In this document: positions 43,727 through 52,069 of the stretch, piece after piece
Position numbering within the stretch: the stretch's first letter is position 1
Layout: each line of letters begins with the position of its first letter
Notes under the pieces: model-generated
The model's database searches: none
What the model was told of the DNA's origin: nothing
The model's input: only the letters and a program-made list of their open reading frames with translations
Origin: Kaistella montana
Lineage (GTDB): Bacteria; Bacteroidota; Bacteroidia; Flavobacteriales; Weeksellaceae
DNA length: 64,000 nt
NCBI RefSeq assembly: GCF_024436175.1
Contig: NZ_JANFQP010000001.1
Coordinates: 1,116,001 to 1,180,000 of the forward strand
Reading direction: 5' to 3'
Translations under genes and position numbers: made by a program

Positions 43727-44386
43727 ATGAAAAAATCAATTCTCACTTCAGCTTTAACATTAATGTCAACATTATTTTTCGCCCAAGATTTTGCCAATTA
43801 CGCTAAATATGAAAAAGAAAATGCAATTTTAAAATCTGGAAATATCGCTCCAACTGCTGTTTTTATGGGAGATTCTATTACAGAAGGTTGGTTTTCTAAC
43901 GATCCTAAATTCTTTACCGATAATCATTTTGTTGGACGAGGAATTTCTGGTCAAACTACTTCACAGATGTTGTTGAGATTCAGAGAAGATGTGATTAATT
44001 TAAAACCTAAAAAGGTCATTATTCTTGCAGGAACCAATGATATTGCAGAAAATAACGGCCCTATTTCTTTAGAAAAAGTCTTTGGGAATATCGTTTCTAT
44101 GGCCGAATTAGCAAAAGCGAATCGAATAAAAGTAGTGATTTGTTCTTTACTTCCAGCGTATGAATTTCCTTGGAGAAAAGGTTTAGAACCTGCTAATAAA
44201 GTTATTGCTTTGAATAAAATGCTGAAAGATTTCGCACAAAAAAATCACTTAATATATGTGGATTATCACACTCCGTTGAAAGACAACAAAAACGGATTAC
44301 CAACAGAAATTGCAGAAGACGGAATTCACCCTACAAAATTGGGTTATGCAAAAATGGAAGAAATTTTAATGAAAGTTTTGAAATAA
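43727..44386 (+). CDS. Secreted SGNH/GDSL hydrolase
   Basis: This 219-residue protein has a signal peptide ending LFFAQ at about residue 20. Catalytic blocks are complete: GDSITEGW (block I, nucleophile Ser), GRGISGQTT (block II), AGTNDIAEN (block III) and DGIHPTKLGY (block V, Asp and His). It should be an esterase or acetylhydrolase in the periplasm or on the surface; the substrate may be an acetylated glycan but this is not shown. Monocistronic, with a terminator immediately after. Confidence 0.9.
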   Translation: MKKSILTSALTLMSTLFFAQDFANYAKYEKENAILKSGNIAPTAVFMGDSITEGWFSNDPKFFTDNHFVGRGISGQTTSQMLLRFREDVINLKPKKVIILAGTNDIAENNGPISLEKVFGNIVSMAELAKANRIKVVICSLLPAYEFPWRKGLEPANKVIALNKMLKDFAQKNHLIYVDYHTPLKDNKNGLPTEIAEDGIHPTKLGYAKMEEILMKVLK

Positions 44387-44391
44387 ATTAT

Positions 44392-44420
44392 GCAACAACA
44401 TTTTTGTTGTTTCTTATTTT
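44392..44420. terminator. Bidirectional terminator between convergent genes
   Basis: The stem AACAACA / TGTTGTT (44394-44400 with 44405-44411) has a 4-base loop and is followed by T-rich DNA; it separates the SGNH hydrolase and the flippase-like gene. Confidence 0.65.
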
Positions 44421-45463
44421 AGAATGTTTGATTTTACAGCTTCATTTCTCGATTTCGCCAACATCGGAATTGAAATAATTCCCATAACAACCATGATTAC
44501 CAATTGCATGGTATGAGAAATGAATGCATAGGAAAGTCCCACTTCTCCACCTTCTTCTGGATTTTTACCCATGGAAAGAAATAACGCCATCACGCCAAGT
44601 TTTAGGGCAAAATGAAAAGCGCCGATTCCACCGGAAGCCGGAACCATCATACCCAAAGTTCCCACCACAATGATGAAAAATCCATCAGCAAAAGTGAATC
44701 CCGAAGTTTCTGACAAAGCAAAACATACCAAATAAGCTGCGAAATAATAGCATATCCAAATTGCTAGAGAAAGCAAAATAAACTTCAGTTTTTGTTTCAA
44801 CTTAAAAATAGATGTCAAACCGTGGAAAATCCCTTTCGCAAAATTTACAGCTTTTTGATAAACTGGATATTTTTCAAGATGCTTTCTAAAAGCAAGAAAT
44901 AAGATTCCTAGACCAATGAAAATTCCCGCTAACAAATAGATCCGATTCCCTGAATCTGTTTTTGGCGCATTGCCATTTTGTGCGGTAACGTATTGATAAA
45001 AAGATAAAATTGCGTCGTACTTAAAAATCAAAGTCAAAAGCAAGAAAAAGCCCATACATACGAGATCCACAACTCTTTCCAAAATAATCGTTCCGAAGGA
45101 TTTATCGACTGGGACTTTTTCAACCCCAAAAAGAGCGGTAGAACGCGCTACTTCACCACTTCTGGGAATGGTAAGGTTCATTAAATACCCAAAAGAAATC
45201 GTCCACAAAGCATTTGCGTTGGAGATTTTGTATCCCAAAGGTTCCAAAAGCAGATTCCAGCGAATCGCCCGAAACCAATATGCCAAAATTCCAAAAACAG
45301 AAGCAGCAAATACCCAAAAATAATTGGCTTTTGCGAAATATCCTGCAATTTTTTTAAACTCAATGCCTTTAAGAGCCAACCACATAAAAAGCGCTGCAAT
45401 TGCTATGGAAATAGCAATCGTGATAAAAGATTTAAGTGGATTCGATTTTGTGGTTTCTTCCAA
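44414..45463 (-). CDS. Lysylphosphatidylglycerol synthase TM-like / YbhN family membrane protein
   Basis: This 349-residue protein has about eight membrane helices and the UPF0104/YbhN layout, with YWFRAIRWNLLLEPLGY (about residues 61-77), NLTIPRSGEVARS, a motif of the family, and PASGGIGAFHFALKLG near the C-terminus. Members are proposed lipid or polyprenol flippases; no aminoacyl-transfer domain is attached. It starts 26 bp after the panD stop and so may share its leaderless transcript. Confidence 0.87.
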   Translation of the reverse strand: MEETTKSNPLKSFITIAISIAIAALFMWLALKGIEFKKIAGYFAKANYFWVFAASVFGILAYWFRAIRWNLLLEPLGYKISNANALWTISFGYLMNLTIPRSGEVARSTALFGVEKVPVDKSFGTIILERVVDLVCMGFFLLLTLIFKYDAILSFYQYVTAQNGNAPKTDSGNRIYLLAGIFIGLGILFLAFRKHLEKYPVYQKAVNFAKGIFHGLTSIFKLKQKLKFILLSLAIWICYYFAAYLVCFALSETSGFTFADGFFIIVVGTLGMMVPASGGIGAFHFALKLGVMALFLSMGKNPEEGGEVGLSYAFISHTMQLVIMVVMGIISIPMLAKSRNEAVKSNILK

Positions 45464-45489
45464 AACTAAGGGGAATTATATAGGGAAAA

Positions 45490-45840
45490 CTAAGTAAGAA
45501 GGTTGGTTTTCTCGTCTGGGAAAATGATTTTAGGCTGGAAATCTTTAGCTTCCTCAAACGTCATTTGCGCATAAGAAATGATGATGATAATATCACCTTT
45601 CTGTACACGACGCGCAGCAGGGCCATTGAGACAAATCTCTCCAGATTTTCTTTTTCCTTTAATCGCGTAGGTATCAAACCGTTCGCCATTGTTGACATTC
45701 ACGATGTAAACCCGCTCTCCTACTACGATTCCGGATGCTTCCAAAAGATCTTCATCAATGGTGATGCTTCCTATATAATTAAGATCAGATTCGGTAACCC
45801 GAACTCTGTGGATTTTAGATTTAAAAACTTCAATTAACAT
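45490..45840 (-). CDS. panD: Aspartate 1-decarboxylase
   Basis: This 116-residue proenzyme makes beta-alanine for pantothenate. The self-cleavage site YIGSIT is in place (Gly24-Ser25), so the serine would become the pyruvoyl group. Other family features are [10 protein letters not shown] (about residues 50-59) and [13 protein letters not shown]. Length is normal for the bacterial enzyme. The -7 element ends 4 bp before the ATG, so the mRNA is probably leaderless. The flippase-like gene follows 26 bp downstream. Confidence 0.96.
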   Translation of the reverse strand: MLIEVFKSKIHRVRVTESDLNYIGSITIDEDLLEASGIVVGERVYIVNVNNGERFDTYAIKGKRKSGEICLNGPAARRVQKGDIIIIISYAQMTFEEAKDFQPKIIFPDEKTNLLT

Positions 45841-45844
45841 GGCG

Positions 45845-45852
45845 CAAATTTA
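45845..45852 (-). promoter_or_regulatory. -7 element directly at the panD start
   Basis: On the minus strand TAAATTTG matches TAnnTTTG, with 4 bp to the start codon. A TTTG 16 bp further upstream could be the -33 element. The transcript would be leaderless. Confidence 0.65.
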
Positions 45853-46171
45853 AATATTTAAATCAAAACAAACAGAATTATTTAATTTTTATTAATTGAT
45901 TTATATTTAAAAAAGAAGGATGAATAATGGCTTGAATTGGCATTTCACACCCATATCGCATTATTATAATCAAATAAGTGAAAAATTGACATTCAATTCA
46001 ATAATTCGCAATTGTGAAAATCACAAATAAAAAAAGACAAACTATGCACAGACAAAGGGTTTGGCATAATATTAGAACTCGGCAACGCTGATTAATTGCT
46101 TATTGTCTTATTTATGAGTTTTTGTTAAATTGAAGATTTTAATCAATTTTTAATTAAATATATCCTAAAAA
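45853..46171. other. AT-rich intergenic interval between panD and HU gene
   Basis: I see no gene or RNA in these about 320 bases between the divergent promoters. Several short poly-A and poly-T tracts suggest intrinsically bent DNA. Confidence 0.4.
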
Positions 46172-46202
46172 TTTGCACAATTTGAAAATTGTATTATATT
46201 TG
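46172..46202 (+). promoter_or_regulatory. Complete -33/-7 promoter for HU gene
   Basis: TTTG (46172-46175), 19 bp, then TATATTTG (46195-46202) fits the Bacteroidota housekeeping promoter with the right spacing; the start codon is 35 bp downstream. Confidence 0.8.
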
Positions 46203-46237
46203 CTTTAACAATAAAACTAACCTTAATAATAATTATT

Positions 46238-46528
46238 ATGAACAAGTCTGAATTAATCGACGCAATCGCAAAAGATGCAAACATCACAAAAGTAGCTGCT
46301 AAAGCTGCATTAGAGTCTTTCATTTCTAACGTAACTTCTACTTTGAAGCAAAAAGACGGAAAAGTTTCTTTAGTTGGATTCGGTACTTTCTCTGTAGCTG
46401 AAAGAGCTGCTAGACAAGGTATTAACCCTGCTACTAAAAAACCAATCAAAATCGCTGCTAAAAAAGTTGCTAAATTCAAAGCTGGTGCTGACTTAGCGGA
46501 TGCTGTAATGGGCGGAAAGAAAAAATAA
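46238..46528 (+). CDS. HU family DNA-binding protein
   Basis: This 96-residue nucleoid protein starts [18 protein letters not shown], has the helical dimerisation half (about residues 1-45), the strand pair [17 protein letters not shown], and the DNA-binding arm with [12 protein letters not shown] (about 62-73), ending in a lysine-rich tail. It bends and compacts DNA as a dimer. The strong promoter, A/T-rich leader and strong terminator fit a highly expressed gene. Codon choice appears more uniform than in neighbours. Confidence 0.96.
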   Translation: MNKSELIDAIAKDANITKVAAKAALESFISNVTSTLKQKDGKVSLVGFGTFSVAERAARQGINPATKKPIKIAAKKVAKFKAGADLADAVMGGKKK

Positions 46529-46545
46529 TCATTAGATTATAGAAA

Positions 46546-46582
46546 AAATTTAAGCCTCATCTGCAGATGAGGCTTTTTTTAT
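46546..46582. terminator. Strong terminator after HU gene
   Basis: The 24-bp perfect palindrome AAGCCTCATCTG / CAGATGAGGCTT (46552-46575) is followed by a T run; the A run on the other side lets it also serve pdxH from the opposite direction. Confidence 0.88.
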
Positions 46583-46599
46583 TGGAATTATAAAACATT

Positions 46600-47244
46600 C
46601 TAAGGTGCAAGTCGGGAGATTTTCCAGTTATAATCTTCCTGAAGTTCATAAATAATTCGGTCGTGTAAACGGTTTGGTCGCCCTTGCCAGAATTCTATTT
46701 CATACGGTTTCGCCAAATATCCACCCCAATTTTCCGGTCTTGGAATTTCTTTATTTTCAAATTCTATTTCTAAATCTCGCAATTTATTTTCCAGAAAATC
46801 ACGATCCGGAATCACCTGACTTTGCGGAGAAACTACCGCTCCAAGCTGACTTCCCTTTGGTCGCGACTGAAAATATCCGTCACTAAGATTTTCTGGAAGC
46901 CTTTCCAAATTCGCTTTAATGATGATTTGCCTTTCCAAAGTAGGCCAAAAGAAGTGCAGACAAGCTTTGTGATTACTCTCAATCGCTTTTCCTTTGCGGC
47001 TGTTGTAGTTGGTATAAAAGATAAAACCTTCCCAAGTATAAGATTTCAGCAGCACCATTCTCGTGCGCGGACAGCCATCGTTTTCCAATGTAGAAATTGC
47101 CATCGCATTGGCTTCCGAAACATCCGGATTCTCGTTGGCTTCCAAAAACCAGTTCCGGAACTGCTCCATCGGATTTTCTTTTATTTGATTTTCAAGAAGT
47201 TGAGATTTTTCGTAGACTTTTCTTTTATCGTGTAAGTTTTCCAT
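46600..47244 (-). CDS. pdxH: Pyridoxamine 5'-phosphate oxidase
   Basis: This 214-residue FMN enzyme makes pyridoxal 5'-phosphate. Signature stretches are RMVLLKSY (about residues 60-67) and FYTNYNSRKGKAIESN (about 75-90), both FMN/PLP-contacting, and the C-terminal PROSITE-like end FWQGRPNRLHDRI and WKISRLAP, complete to the last residue. It is divergent from yqgE with 54 bp between start codons. Confidence 0.96.
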   Translation of the reverse strand: MENLHDKRKVYEKSQLLENQIKENPMEQFRNWFLEANENPDVSEANAMAISTLENDGCPRTRMVLLKSYTWEGFIFYTNYNSRKGKAIESNHKACLHFFWPTLERQIIIKANLERLPENLSDGYFQSRPKGSQLGAVVSPQSQVIPDRDFLENKLRDLEIEFENKEIPRPENWGGYLAKPYEIEFWQGRPNRLHDRIIYELQEDYNWKISRLAP

Positions 47245-47257
47245 TCAGTTTTTTTAT

Positions 47258-47265
47258 TACTTTTG
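47258..47265 (+). promoter_or_regulatory. -7 element upstream of yqgE
   Basis: TACTTTTG matches TAnnTTTG and lies 33 bp upstream of the ATG at 47299. Because it overlaps an upstream in-frame start at 47263, the downstream ATG must be used. Confidence 0.6.
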
Positions 47266-47298
47266 AATATAGGTAGTTTATTTAACTTGGCATTTCAG

Positions 47299-47847
47299 AT
47301 GAATTCTTCTTACAAAGGTAAAATTTTAATTTCCACTCCGGATATTTCCAGTGATATCTTTTCACGTTCTGTTGTACTCATCATTGAACACAGTGAAGAA
47401 GGCGCTTTCGGATTGATTCTGAATAAAAAAAACACCAACATGAGTGCAAGATTGCGCGTTATTTTTGGATTTCCTGTAGATGTTTATGAAGGGGGTCCTG
47501 TAGAAAATGACAAAATTTTCTTTATCAATAAAGGAAAAAAAATCACTGAAAACTTCACCGAAATTGGCGACAATTATTACCTGACGGAAGACGTTGAAAA
47601 AGTTGTTTCAGGAATTATTGACGAGAAAATTACCACGGAAGATATCAAAGTTTTTTCCGGATATTCGGGTTGGTCTGCGCAACAATTGGAGCAAGAAGTT
47701 CGACAGAAAGTCTGGACTGTGGTTGATGTCTATAATCTAGACTTTACCTTGCCCAACGATCATCATTTATGGAAAAATATCATGCAAAATCTCGGAGGCG
47801 AATTTTTGCTTTGGGCCAATACTCCGGAGAATATTTCGATGAATTGA
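47299..47847 (+). CDS. yqgE: YqgE/AlgH family protein
   Basis: This 182-residue protein has the opening GKILISTPDISSDIFSRSVV and the following HSEEGAFGLILNK, then YEGGPVEND (about residues 68-76) and FSGYSGWSAQQLEQE (about 124-138), all conserved in the family. Function is not firmly known; it has been linked to alginate and stress regulation in other groups. The start at 47299 follows the -7 element; a frame beginning at 47263 would add 12 residues. Confidence 0.9.
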   Translation: MNSSYKGKILISTPDISSDIFSRSVVLIIEHSEEGAFGLILNKKNTNMSARLRVIFGFPVDVYEGGPVENDKIFFINKGKKITENFTEIGDNYYLTEDVEKVVSGIIDEKITTEDIKVFSGYSGWSAQQLEQEVRQKVWTVVDVYNLDFTLPNDHHLWKNIMQNLGGEFLLWANTPENISMN

Positions 47848-47935
47848 AAGCATTCAGAACTTTAACAAAACTTTAATAATCACAAGGATAATTTTATCCA
47901 GAAACATCCGTTTCTTAAACAACTTCAATTAACCA

Positions 47936-47978
47936 AAACCCGGTAAATGACTTTCTTTAAAGGTTGTTTCCCGGGTTT
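47936..47978. terminator. Candidate terminator between convergent yqgE and aminotransferase-like gene
   Basis: Inverted repeat AAACCCGG / CCGGGTTT (47936-47943 with 47971-47978) encloses a 27-base loop with a small inner palindrome (CTTTAAAG). It has no clear T run on either side, so it is weaker than the others. Confidence 0.4.
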
Positions 47979-47985
47979 GTCAATT

Positions 47986-48792
47986 TTATTGGAAACTGTT
48001 TTTCCATTGATTCACCATTTCTTCAAAACGGTTTTTCTCAAATGTTTTATTTCTGATTTTACTAACTGCAAAAATCCCTTTTTCATCAGAAATCATGAGA
48101 ATTTCTTCTGCTTTTTGAGATTCGAAAGCAATCATCTCGGTCTCTTGAATTTCGGCTAAATTGTTTTTATGAACAAAAGTCACGAAATTTTCCATCAAAG
48201 GCGAAATATAAGCGCCTTCCGTTTGCTTTGGAATTTTAATAACATTCGCTTCCAGAAACAATAGATTCCCGAAAATACTTCTTGCAATTCTTTTATTTGG
48301 ATTCAGCAAAATAAGGTCATCCAAATCGTTTTCTTTGGCATAAATCTCCGCATAGGTATTTTCCGGACAATGTACTCGAATATTGCTGAGAAGATTGATA
48401 TTCACGTTGATTTCTTTAATCAAATCCATTTCATAATCGCCTTGAATTGCCAAAACATCATTGCGGTTTTCTACTGTTGCATAAAACGAAACTTCAGCTT
48501 TCTCCAGGAAGTCCGTGCCGTGGTTCCGGTACATTAAAAGATGAACAACACCATTTGCAATACCTTTATCAATAACATTTGTCTTTAAAAGCTCTTCAAA
48601 ATAATCGAGGGTAAAAGACAACGGAATTTTCATTCGCATCTTTCGCATCGAAGCCATCAGAAAAAAATAAGATTCCTCGCCAATGATCAGTTGAGAATTG
48701 CGTACAAAAAACGAAACTTTCACGGCATCACCAAAAAGAAATGCGCGGTTCAGCGGTTGAAAATTTTCGGAAGTAAAAATGATTGGCTCCAA
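47986..48792 (-). CDS. Class IV aminotransferase-like protein, probably inactive
   Basis: This 268-residue protein has the start of the class IV fold, ENFQPLNRAFLFGDAVKVSFF (residues 9-29; quoted here only in outline as NRAFLFGD), and the later GNLLFLEANVIKIP with the conserved asparagine (Asn176). The PLP lysine is expected near residue 139 in the block LLSNIRVHCPEN, where arginine stands instead; the catalytic glutamate position reads IARSIFGN with no glutamate. It is therefore probably not a transaminase. The START-like gene is 75 bp upstream on the same strand, a pairing I believe recurs in Flavobacteriia. Confidence 0.72.
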   Translation of the reverse strand: MEPIIFTSENFQPLNRAFLFGDAVKVSFFVRNSQLIIGEESYFFLMASMRKMRMKIPLSFTLDYFEELLKTNVIDKGIANGVVHLLMYRNHGTDFLEKAEVSFYATVENRNDVLAIQGDYEMDLIKEINVNINLLSNIRVHCPENTYAEIYAKENDLDDLILLNPNKRIARSIFGNLLFLEANVIKIPKQTEGAYISPLMENFVTFVHKNNLAEIQETEMIAFESQKAEEILMISDEKGIFAVSKIRNKTFEKNRFEEMVNQWKNSFQ

Positions 48793-48867
48793 AACAAATA
48801 TGAATTTAGATTAAAAAAATAATGAACGAAAGTTCGTTCATCAAATTTATGGGTTGTATAAAAGAAA

Positions 48868-49254
48868 TTAGGAAGCTCCTAATTTTATTTTCAGGTTTTC
48901 GATAAGATTTTCCCAGTAAAGTTGGTTTTCATCCTCGTCGCCCGGTTCACAAAAATCGGTGACATTGAGGGACAAATCATCGGTGATATCATCGATTGCA
49001 ATAGTCATTTCGAAGAAATTTTTGGTTCCTTCGTCTTCTTCCCAACGAAAACGCACGAAACTTTCCGGCTTATAACGAATAAGCGTAGCTTTTTCTTCCG
49101 GCCCATTATTCCAGCTGAAGAAAAAATCGTCTCCTTTTTCCACTACCTCATCAGCAAACCATTCAGAAAGTCCTTCTGCACTTGCCATATATTCATATAA
49201 AATCTCCGACTGACAGTGCATTGGAAATTCATACTGCACTTTCGTTTTAGCCAT
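48868..49254 (-). CDS. START-like domain protein (SRPBCC fold)
   Basis: This 128-residue cytoplasmic protein is a compact START/AHSA1-like domain: YEFPMHCQSEILYEYMAS at the start, then GLSEWFADEV and FFFSWNNGPEEKA, a typical helix-grip arrangement. It lacks a signal peptide. It should bind a hydrophobic ligand or act as a partner protein; no activity is known. It is transcribed just before the inactive class IV aminotransferase-like gene and may work with it. Confidence 0.82.
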   Translation of the reverse strand: MAKTKVQYEFPMHCQSEILYEYMASAEGLSEWFADEVVEKGDDFFFSWNNGPEEKATLIRYKPESFVRFRWEEDEGTKNFFEMTIAIDDITDDLSLNVTDFCEPGDEDENQLYWENLIENLKIKLGAS

Positions 49255-49308
49255 ATTGTTCCCTATTTTTTAATGTGTCGCAATATATAAATTAATTTCT
49301 AATCTTTG

Positions 49309-49316
49309 CAAAATTA
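49309..49316 (-). promoter_or_regulatory. -7 element upstream of START-like gene
   Basis: On the minus strand TAATTTTG matches TAnnTTTG, 54 bp upstream of the start at 49254. Confidence 0.5.
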
Positions 49317-49461
49317 TACCCGAAAAATGCGAAATATCATATCGCTACCAATACAAAATCCCGTAGCGCATCTTTCGGCGATACAGGTAGCGATCGACAA
49401 GTCGTTTGCTGATGGTGCTTCGGGTGCTATTCTTCCTTATAAATAGCTTATAACGATGCGG

Positions 49462-50637
49462 TTAGTCCTCTTTTAAAACATCCAGAATGATGTTGCAACC
49501 TTCACGGATTTCTTCGAGTGAAATCGTAAGAGGAGGCGAAATTCTCAAGTATTCGTTCCGGTAGAGTTGCCAGAAAACCACAAGCCCTTTCTCCATACAG
49601 CGCTTAGCAACTTGAAGGGTATATTCGGGAGAACCGAGATTTACAGCAAGCATTAATCCGCGTCCGTTAATGTTTACAATTTTCGGGTGTACCAGAAGTT
49701 CACGGAATAGCTTCTCTTTTTCATCCACTTCGTTCATTAAACCACTTTCCAAGACCTCTTTCAATGTTGCAAAACTCGCTGCCGCAATCAAAGGATTTCC
49801 GCCAAAAGTAGTAATATGCCCTAGCTTAGGGGAATGAGACAAGCTTTCCATAATCTTTCTGGAACTCATGAAAGCACCTACTGGAACGCCCCCTCCCATT
49901 CCTTTGCCTATGGCAAGAATATCGGGAACAATACCGTAATGTTCGAATGCAAAGAGTTTTCCGGTACGTCCGAACCCGGGTTGTATCTCATCGAGAATAA
50001 GCAAAGCGCCCACTTCTTCGCATCGGGCTTTGAGTTTCTTTAAATAATCTTTTTCAGGGAGTAAGAATCCTGCAGCACCTTGTATCGTCTCTAGGATCAC
50101 ACCTGCGGTCTTCTCGGTAATTTTGTCTAAATCTTTTTCATTATTAAACTCTATAAAACTTACCATTGGCAAGAGCGGACGAAATTCCCGCTTGTGATAT
50201 TCGTTACCGGAAACCGATAAAGCGCCATGAGTATTCCCGTGATAGGAGTTTTTGAAAGAAATAATTTCCTCTCTTCCCGTATATCTTTTAGCCAATTTCA
50301 AACTACCATCGATGGCTTCGGCACCGCTGTTTACCAAATAAGTTACCTCCAAAGGTTCCGGGGTTGTCTCAGCAAGCAGTTTGCAGATTGCTACCGGCAT
50401 TTCCTGTGCATACTCTCCGTAAACCATTACGTGCAGGTATTTTTCAGCTTGAGTCTTTATGGCTTCTACAATTTTCGGATGCGAATGGCCCAAAGTATTG
50501 GCAGAAACTCCGGCAACGAAATCGAGATATCTTCTGCCGTCTTTGCCATAAATATAGCTTCCTTCAGCTTTTTCTACTTCGAAGCCTGCAGCGAATTGAG
50601 TGGTTTGTGCTTGGTATTTAAAGAAATCGGTTTGCAT
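49462..50637 (-). CDS. Class III aspartate aminotransferase-family enzyme (ornithine/acetylornithine-like)
   Basis: This 391-residue cytoplasmic PLP enzyme has the PLP lysine in AIGKGMGGG (Lys245), the aspartate pair in LILDEIQPGFGRTG (about 213-226, Asp216 holds the PLP nitrogen) and the N-terminal GKDGRRYLDFVAGV. It lies within the class III aminotransferases, near acetylornithine and ornithine aminotransferases. No arginine biosynthesis genes are beside it, so the substrate is open; ornithine, 4-aminobutyrate and lysine are possible. It is monocistronic. Confidence 0.9.
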   Translation of the reverse strand: MQTDFFKYQAQTTQFAAGFEVEKAEGSYIYGKDGRRYLDFVAGVSANTLGHSHPKIVEAIKTQAEKYLHVMVYGEYAQEMPVAICKLLAETTPEPLEVTYLVNSGAEAIDGSLKLAKRYTGREEIISFKNSYHGNTHGALSVSGNEYHKREFRPLLPMVSFIEFNNEKDLDKITEKTAGVILETIQGAAGFLLPEKDYLKKLKARCEEVGALLILDEIQPGFGRTGKLFAFEHYGIVPDILAIGKGMGGGVPVGAFMSSRKIMESLSHSPKLGHITTFGGNPLIAAASFATLKEVLESGLMNEVDEKEKLFRELLVHPKIVNINGRGLMLAVNLGSPEYTLQVAKRCMEKGLVVFWQLYRNEYLRISPPLTISLEEIREGCNIILDVLKED

Positions 50638-50750
50638 AAAAATAATGTGAAAGATTTTAAATTCGTCAAAGTTCGGTAAAAATTTTTGCTTGCTTTAAAT
50701 CTTCAAGCAAAAAAATGAATCCATAAGTGATTTGTAACTTAATCCTAAAA

Positions 50751-51971
50751 TTAAATTTGCTTCTTCCGAAAGACACGATAAACAATCACCGTACTGATGG
50801 CCATTAATAAAAATCCAAGAAAAAATGGTGCTCCTGGAAATTTAAAGGGTGCATCATCGTGGGTGAAATAATAGAAAATATTGGTCATCAAAGGTGGACC
50901 GACGATCGCGGTTAAACTCACCAAACTCGCCAAAGCGCCTTGTAATTCTCCTTGTTCATTCTTCGGAACTTCTGAAGAAATCACCGATTGCAAAGCCGGA
51001 CCGGCAATTCCTCCCAATCCATAAGGTATGAGGAAGGCGAACATCATCCAACTTTCGCTGGCGAATGCAAAAAGCAACATTCCGACCGCATAAAGGGATA
51101 AGCCGTAGAAAATACTTTTTTCGTTGCCTAATTTAGGTTGAATAAAACGTATTAAATATCCCTGAACCAAAGCAGCCATAAAACCCGAAACACCGAGTGA
51201 AATTCCAACTAAAGTTTCAGTCCAGTTGAATTTATACATGGTGAAGAAAGTCCAGTTGGTTTGTACTGCATGACCTGCAATATAAACGAAAATAAGGGCG
51301 GCAATAAGTCCTAGAATCTGTGGGTATTTACGCAATTGAAGCAACGATCCTACAGGATTCGCACGTTTCCAGTTGAACGGACGGCGGTGCTCTTTGTCTA
51401 AACTTTCAGGAAGGATCAACAAGCCATAAAAGAAATTCACCAAACATAAAGCAGAGGCAGCATAAAAAGGAATTCGCGCTCCATACTGACCTAAAACTCC
51501 ACCAATGACTGGTCCAATGATAAAACCTAAACCGAAAGCAGCTCCAATCATTCCGAAATTCTTCGAACGGTCTTCGTCGGTTGAAATATCAGCGATATAA
51601 GCACTTGCGGTAGTAATACTCGCGCCGGTAACTCCGGAAAATATTCTACCTACAAAAAGCCAGAAAATCGTCGGAGCGAGCGCCTGAATCATAAAATTAA
51701 GAGAGAAACCCAAAAGCGAAAACAGGATAATCGGACGACGACCATAACGATCGCTTAAACCTCCTAAAACAGAAGCAAACACAAACTGCATTCCCGCATA
51801 CACGAAACTCAACCAACCACCATATTGCGATGCAACACTGAGATCAGGATTGTGAATAAGTTCCTGAATAAGTTTAGGAACCACCGGAATTACAATTCCC
51901 CAACCGGTAATATCGATGAGGAGGGTAATAAATATAAAACCTATCGCCGCGGATTTCTGATTCTTTTTCAT
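50751..51971 (-). CDS. TetA-like MFS drug transporter
   Basis: This 406-residue inner-membrane protein has twelve hydrophobic helices and the major facilitator motif A GGLSDRYGRRPIIL between helices 2 and 3, plus a second copy-like loop near the middle. The pattern DITGWGIVIPVVPKL at the start and IFSGVTGASITTASAYIAD in helix 4 match the TetA/TCR group of drug:H+ antiporters. Chromosomal TetA-like proteins often do not confer tetracycline resistance, so resistance is not claimed. The -7 element is only 6 bp before the start codon. Confidence 0.9.
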   Translation of the reverse strand: MKKNQKSAAIGFIFITLLIDITGWGIVIPVVPKLIQELIHNPDLSVASQYGGWLSFVYAGMQFVFASVLGGLSDRYGRRPIILFSLLGFSLNFMIQALAPTIFWLFVGRIFSGVTGASITTASAYIADISTDEDRSKNFGMIGAAFGLGFIIGPVIGGVLGQYGARIPFYAASALCLVNFFYGLLILPESLDKEHRRPFNWKRANPVGSLLQLRKYPQILGLIAALIFVYIAGHAVQTNWTFFTMYKFNWTETLVGISLGVSGFMAALVQGYLIRFIQPKLGNEKSIFYGLSLYAVGMLLFAFASESWMMFAFLIPYGLGGIAGPALQSVISSEVPKNEQGELQGALASLVSLTAIVGPPLMTNIFYYFTHDDAPFKFPGAPFFLGFLLMAISTVIVYRVFRKKQI

Positions 51972-51977
51972 GTATTA

Positions 51978-51985
51978 CAAAGATA
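51978..51985 (-). promoter_or_regulatory. -7 element directly at the TetA-like start
   Basis: On the minus strand TATCTTTG matches TAnnTTTG, 6 bp from the start codon. A TTG 22 bp further upstream is a possible -33 element. The transcript would be nearly leaderless. Confidence 0.6.
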
Positions 51986-52020
51986 GTTTTTGTGAAAATA
52001 ACTTTCTCAATTTTTTTAAA

Positions 52021-52050
52021 ATAAAAAATGTCCTTCTTTCGAAGGACATT
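52021..52050 (-). terminator. Terminator after secDF
   Basis: A 10-bp stem AATGTCCTTC / GAAGGACATT (52027-52036 with 52041-52050), loop TTTC; on the minus strand it is followed by TTTTAT. Confidence 0.85.
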
Positions 52051-52069
52051 GTATAGTAATAAAAGTTTT

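Noticed and set aside
45853-46171. A small RNA or tRNA in the interval upstream of the HU gene
   Set aside because: No cloverleaf or terminator-bounded element could be made out by eye; the sequence is plain AT-rich DNA.
50751-51971. Tetracycline resistance gene
   Set aside because: The protein is TetA-like by motifs, but chromosomal members often have other roles and no regulator of TetR type is adjacent; only transport is claimed.
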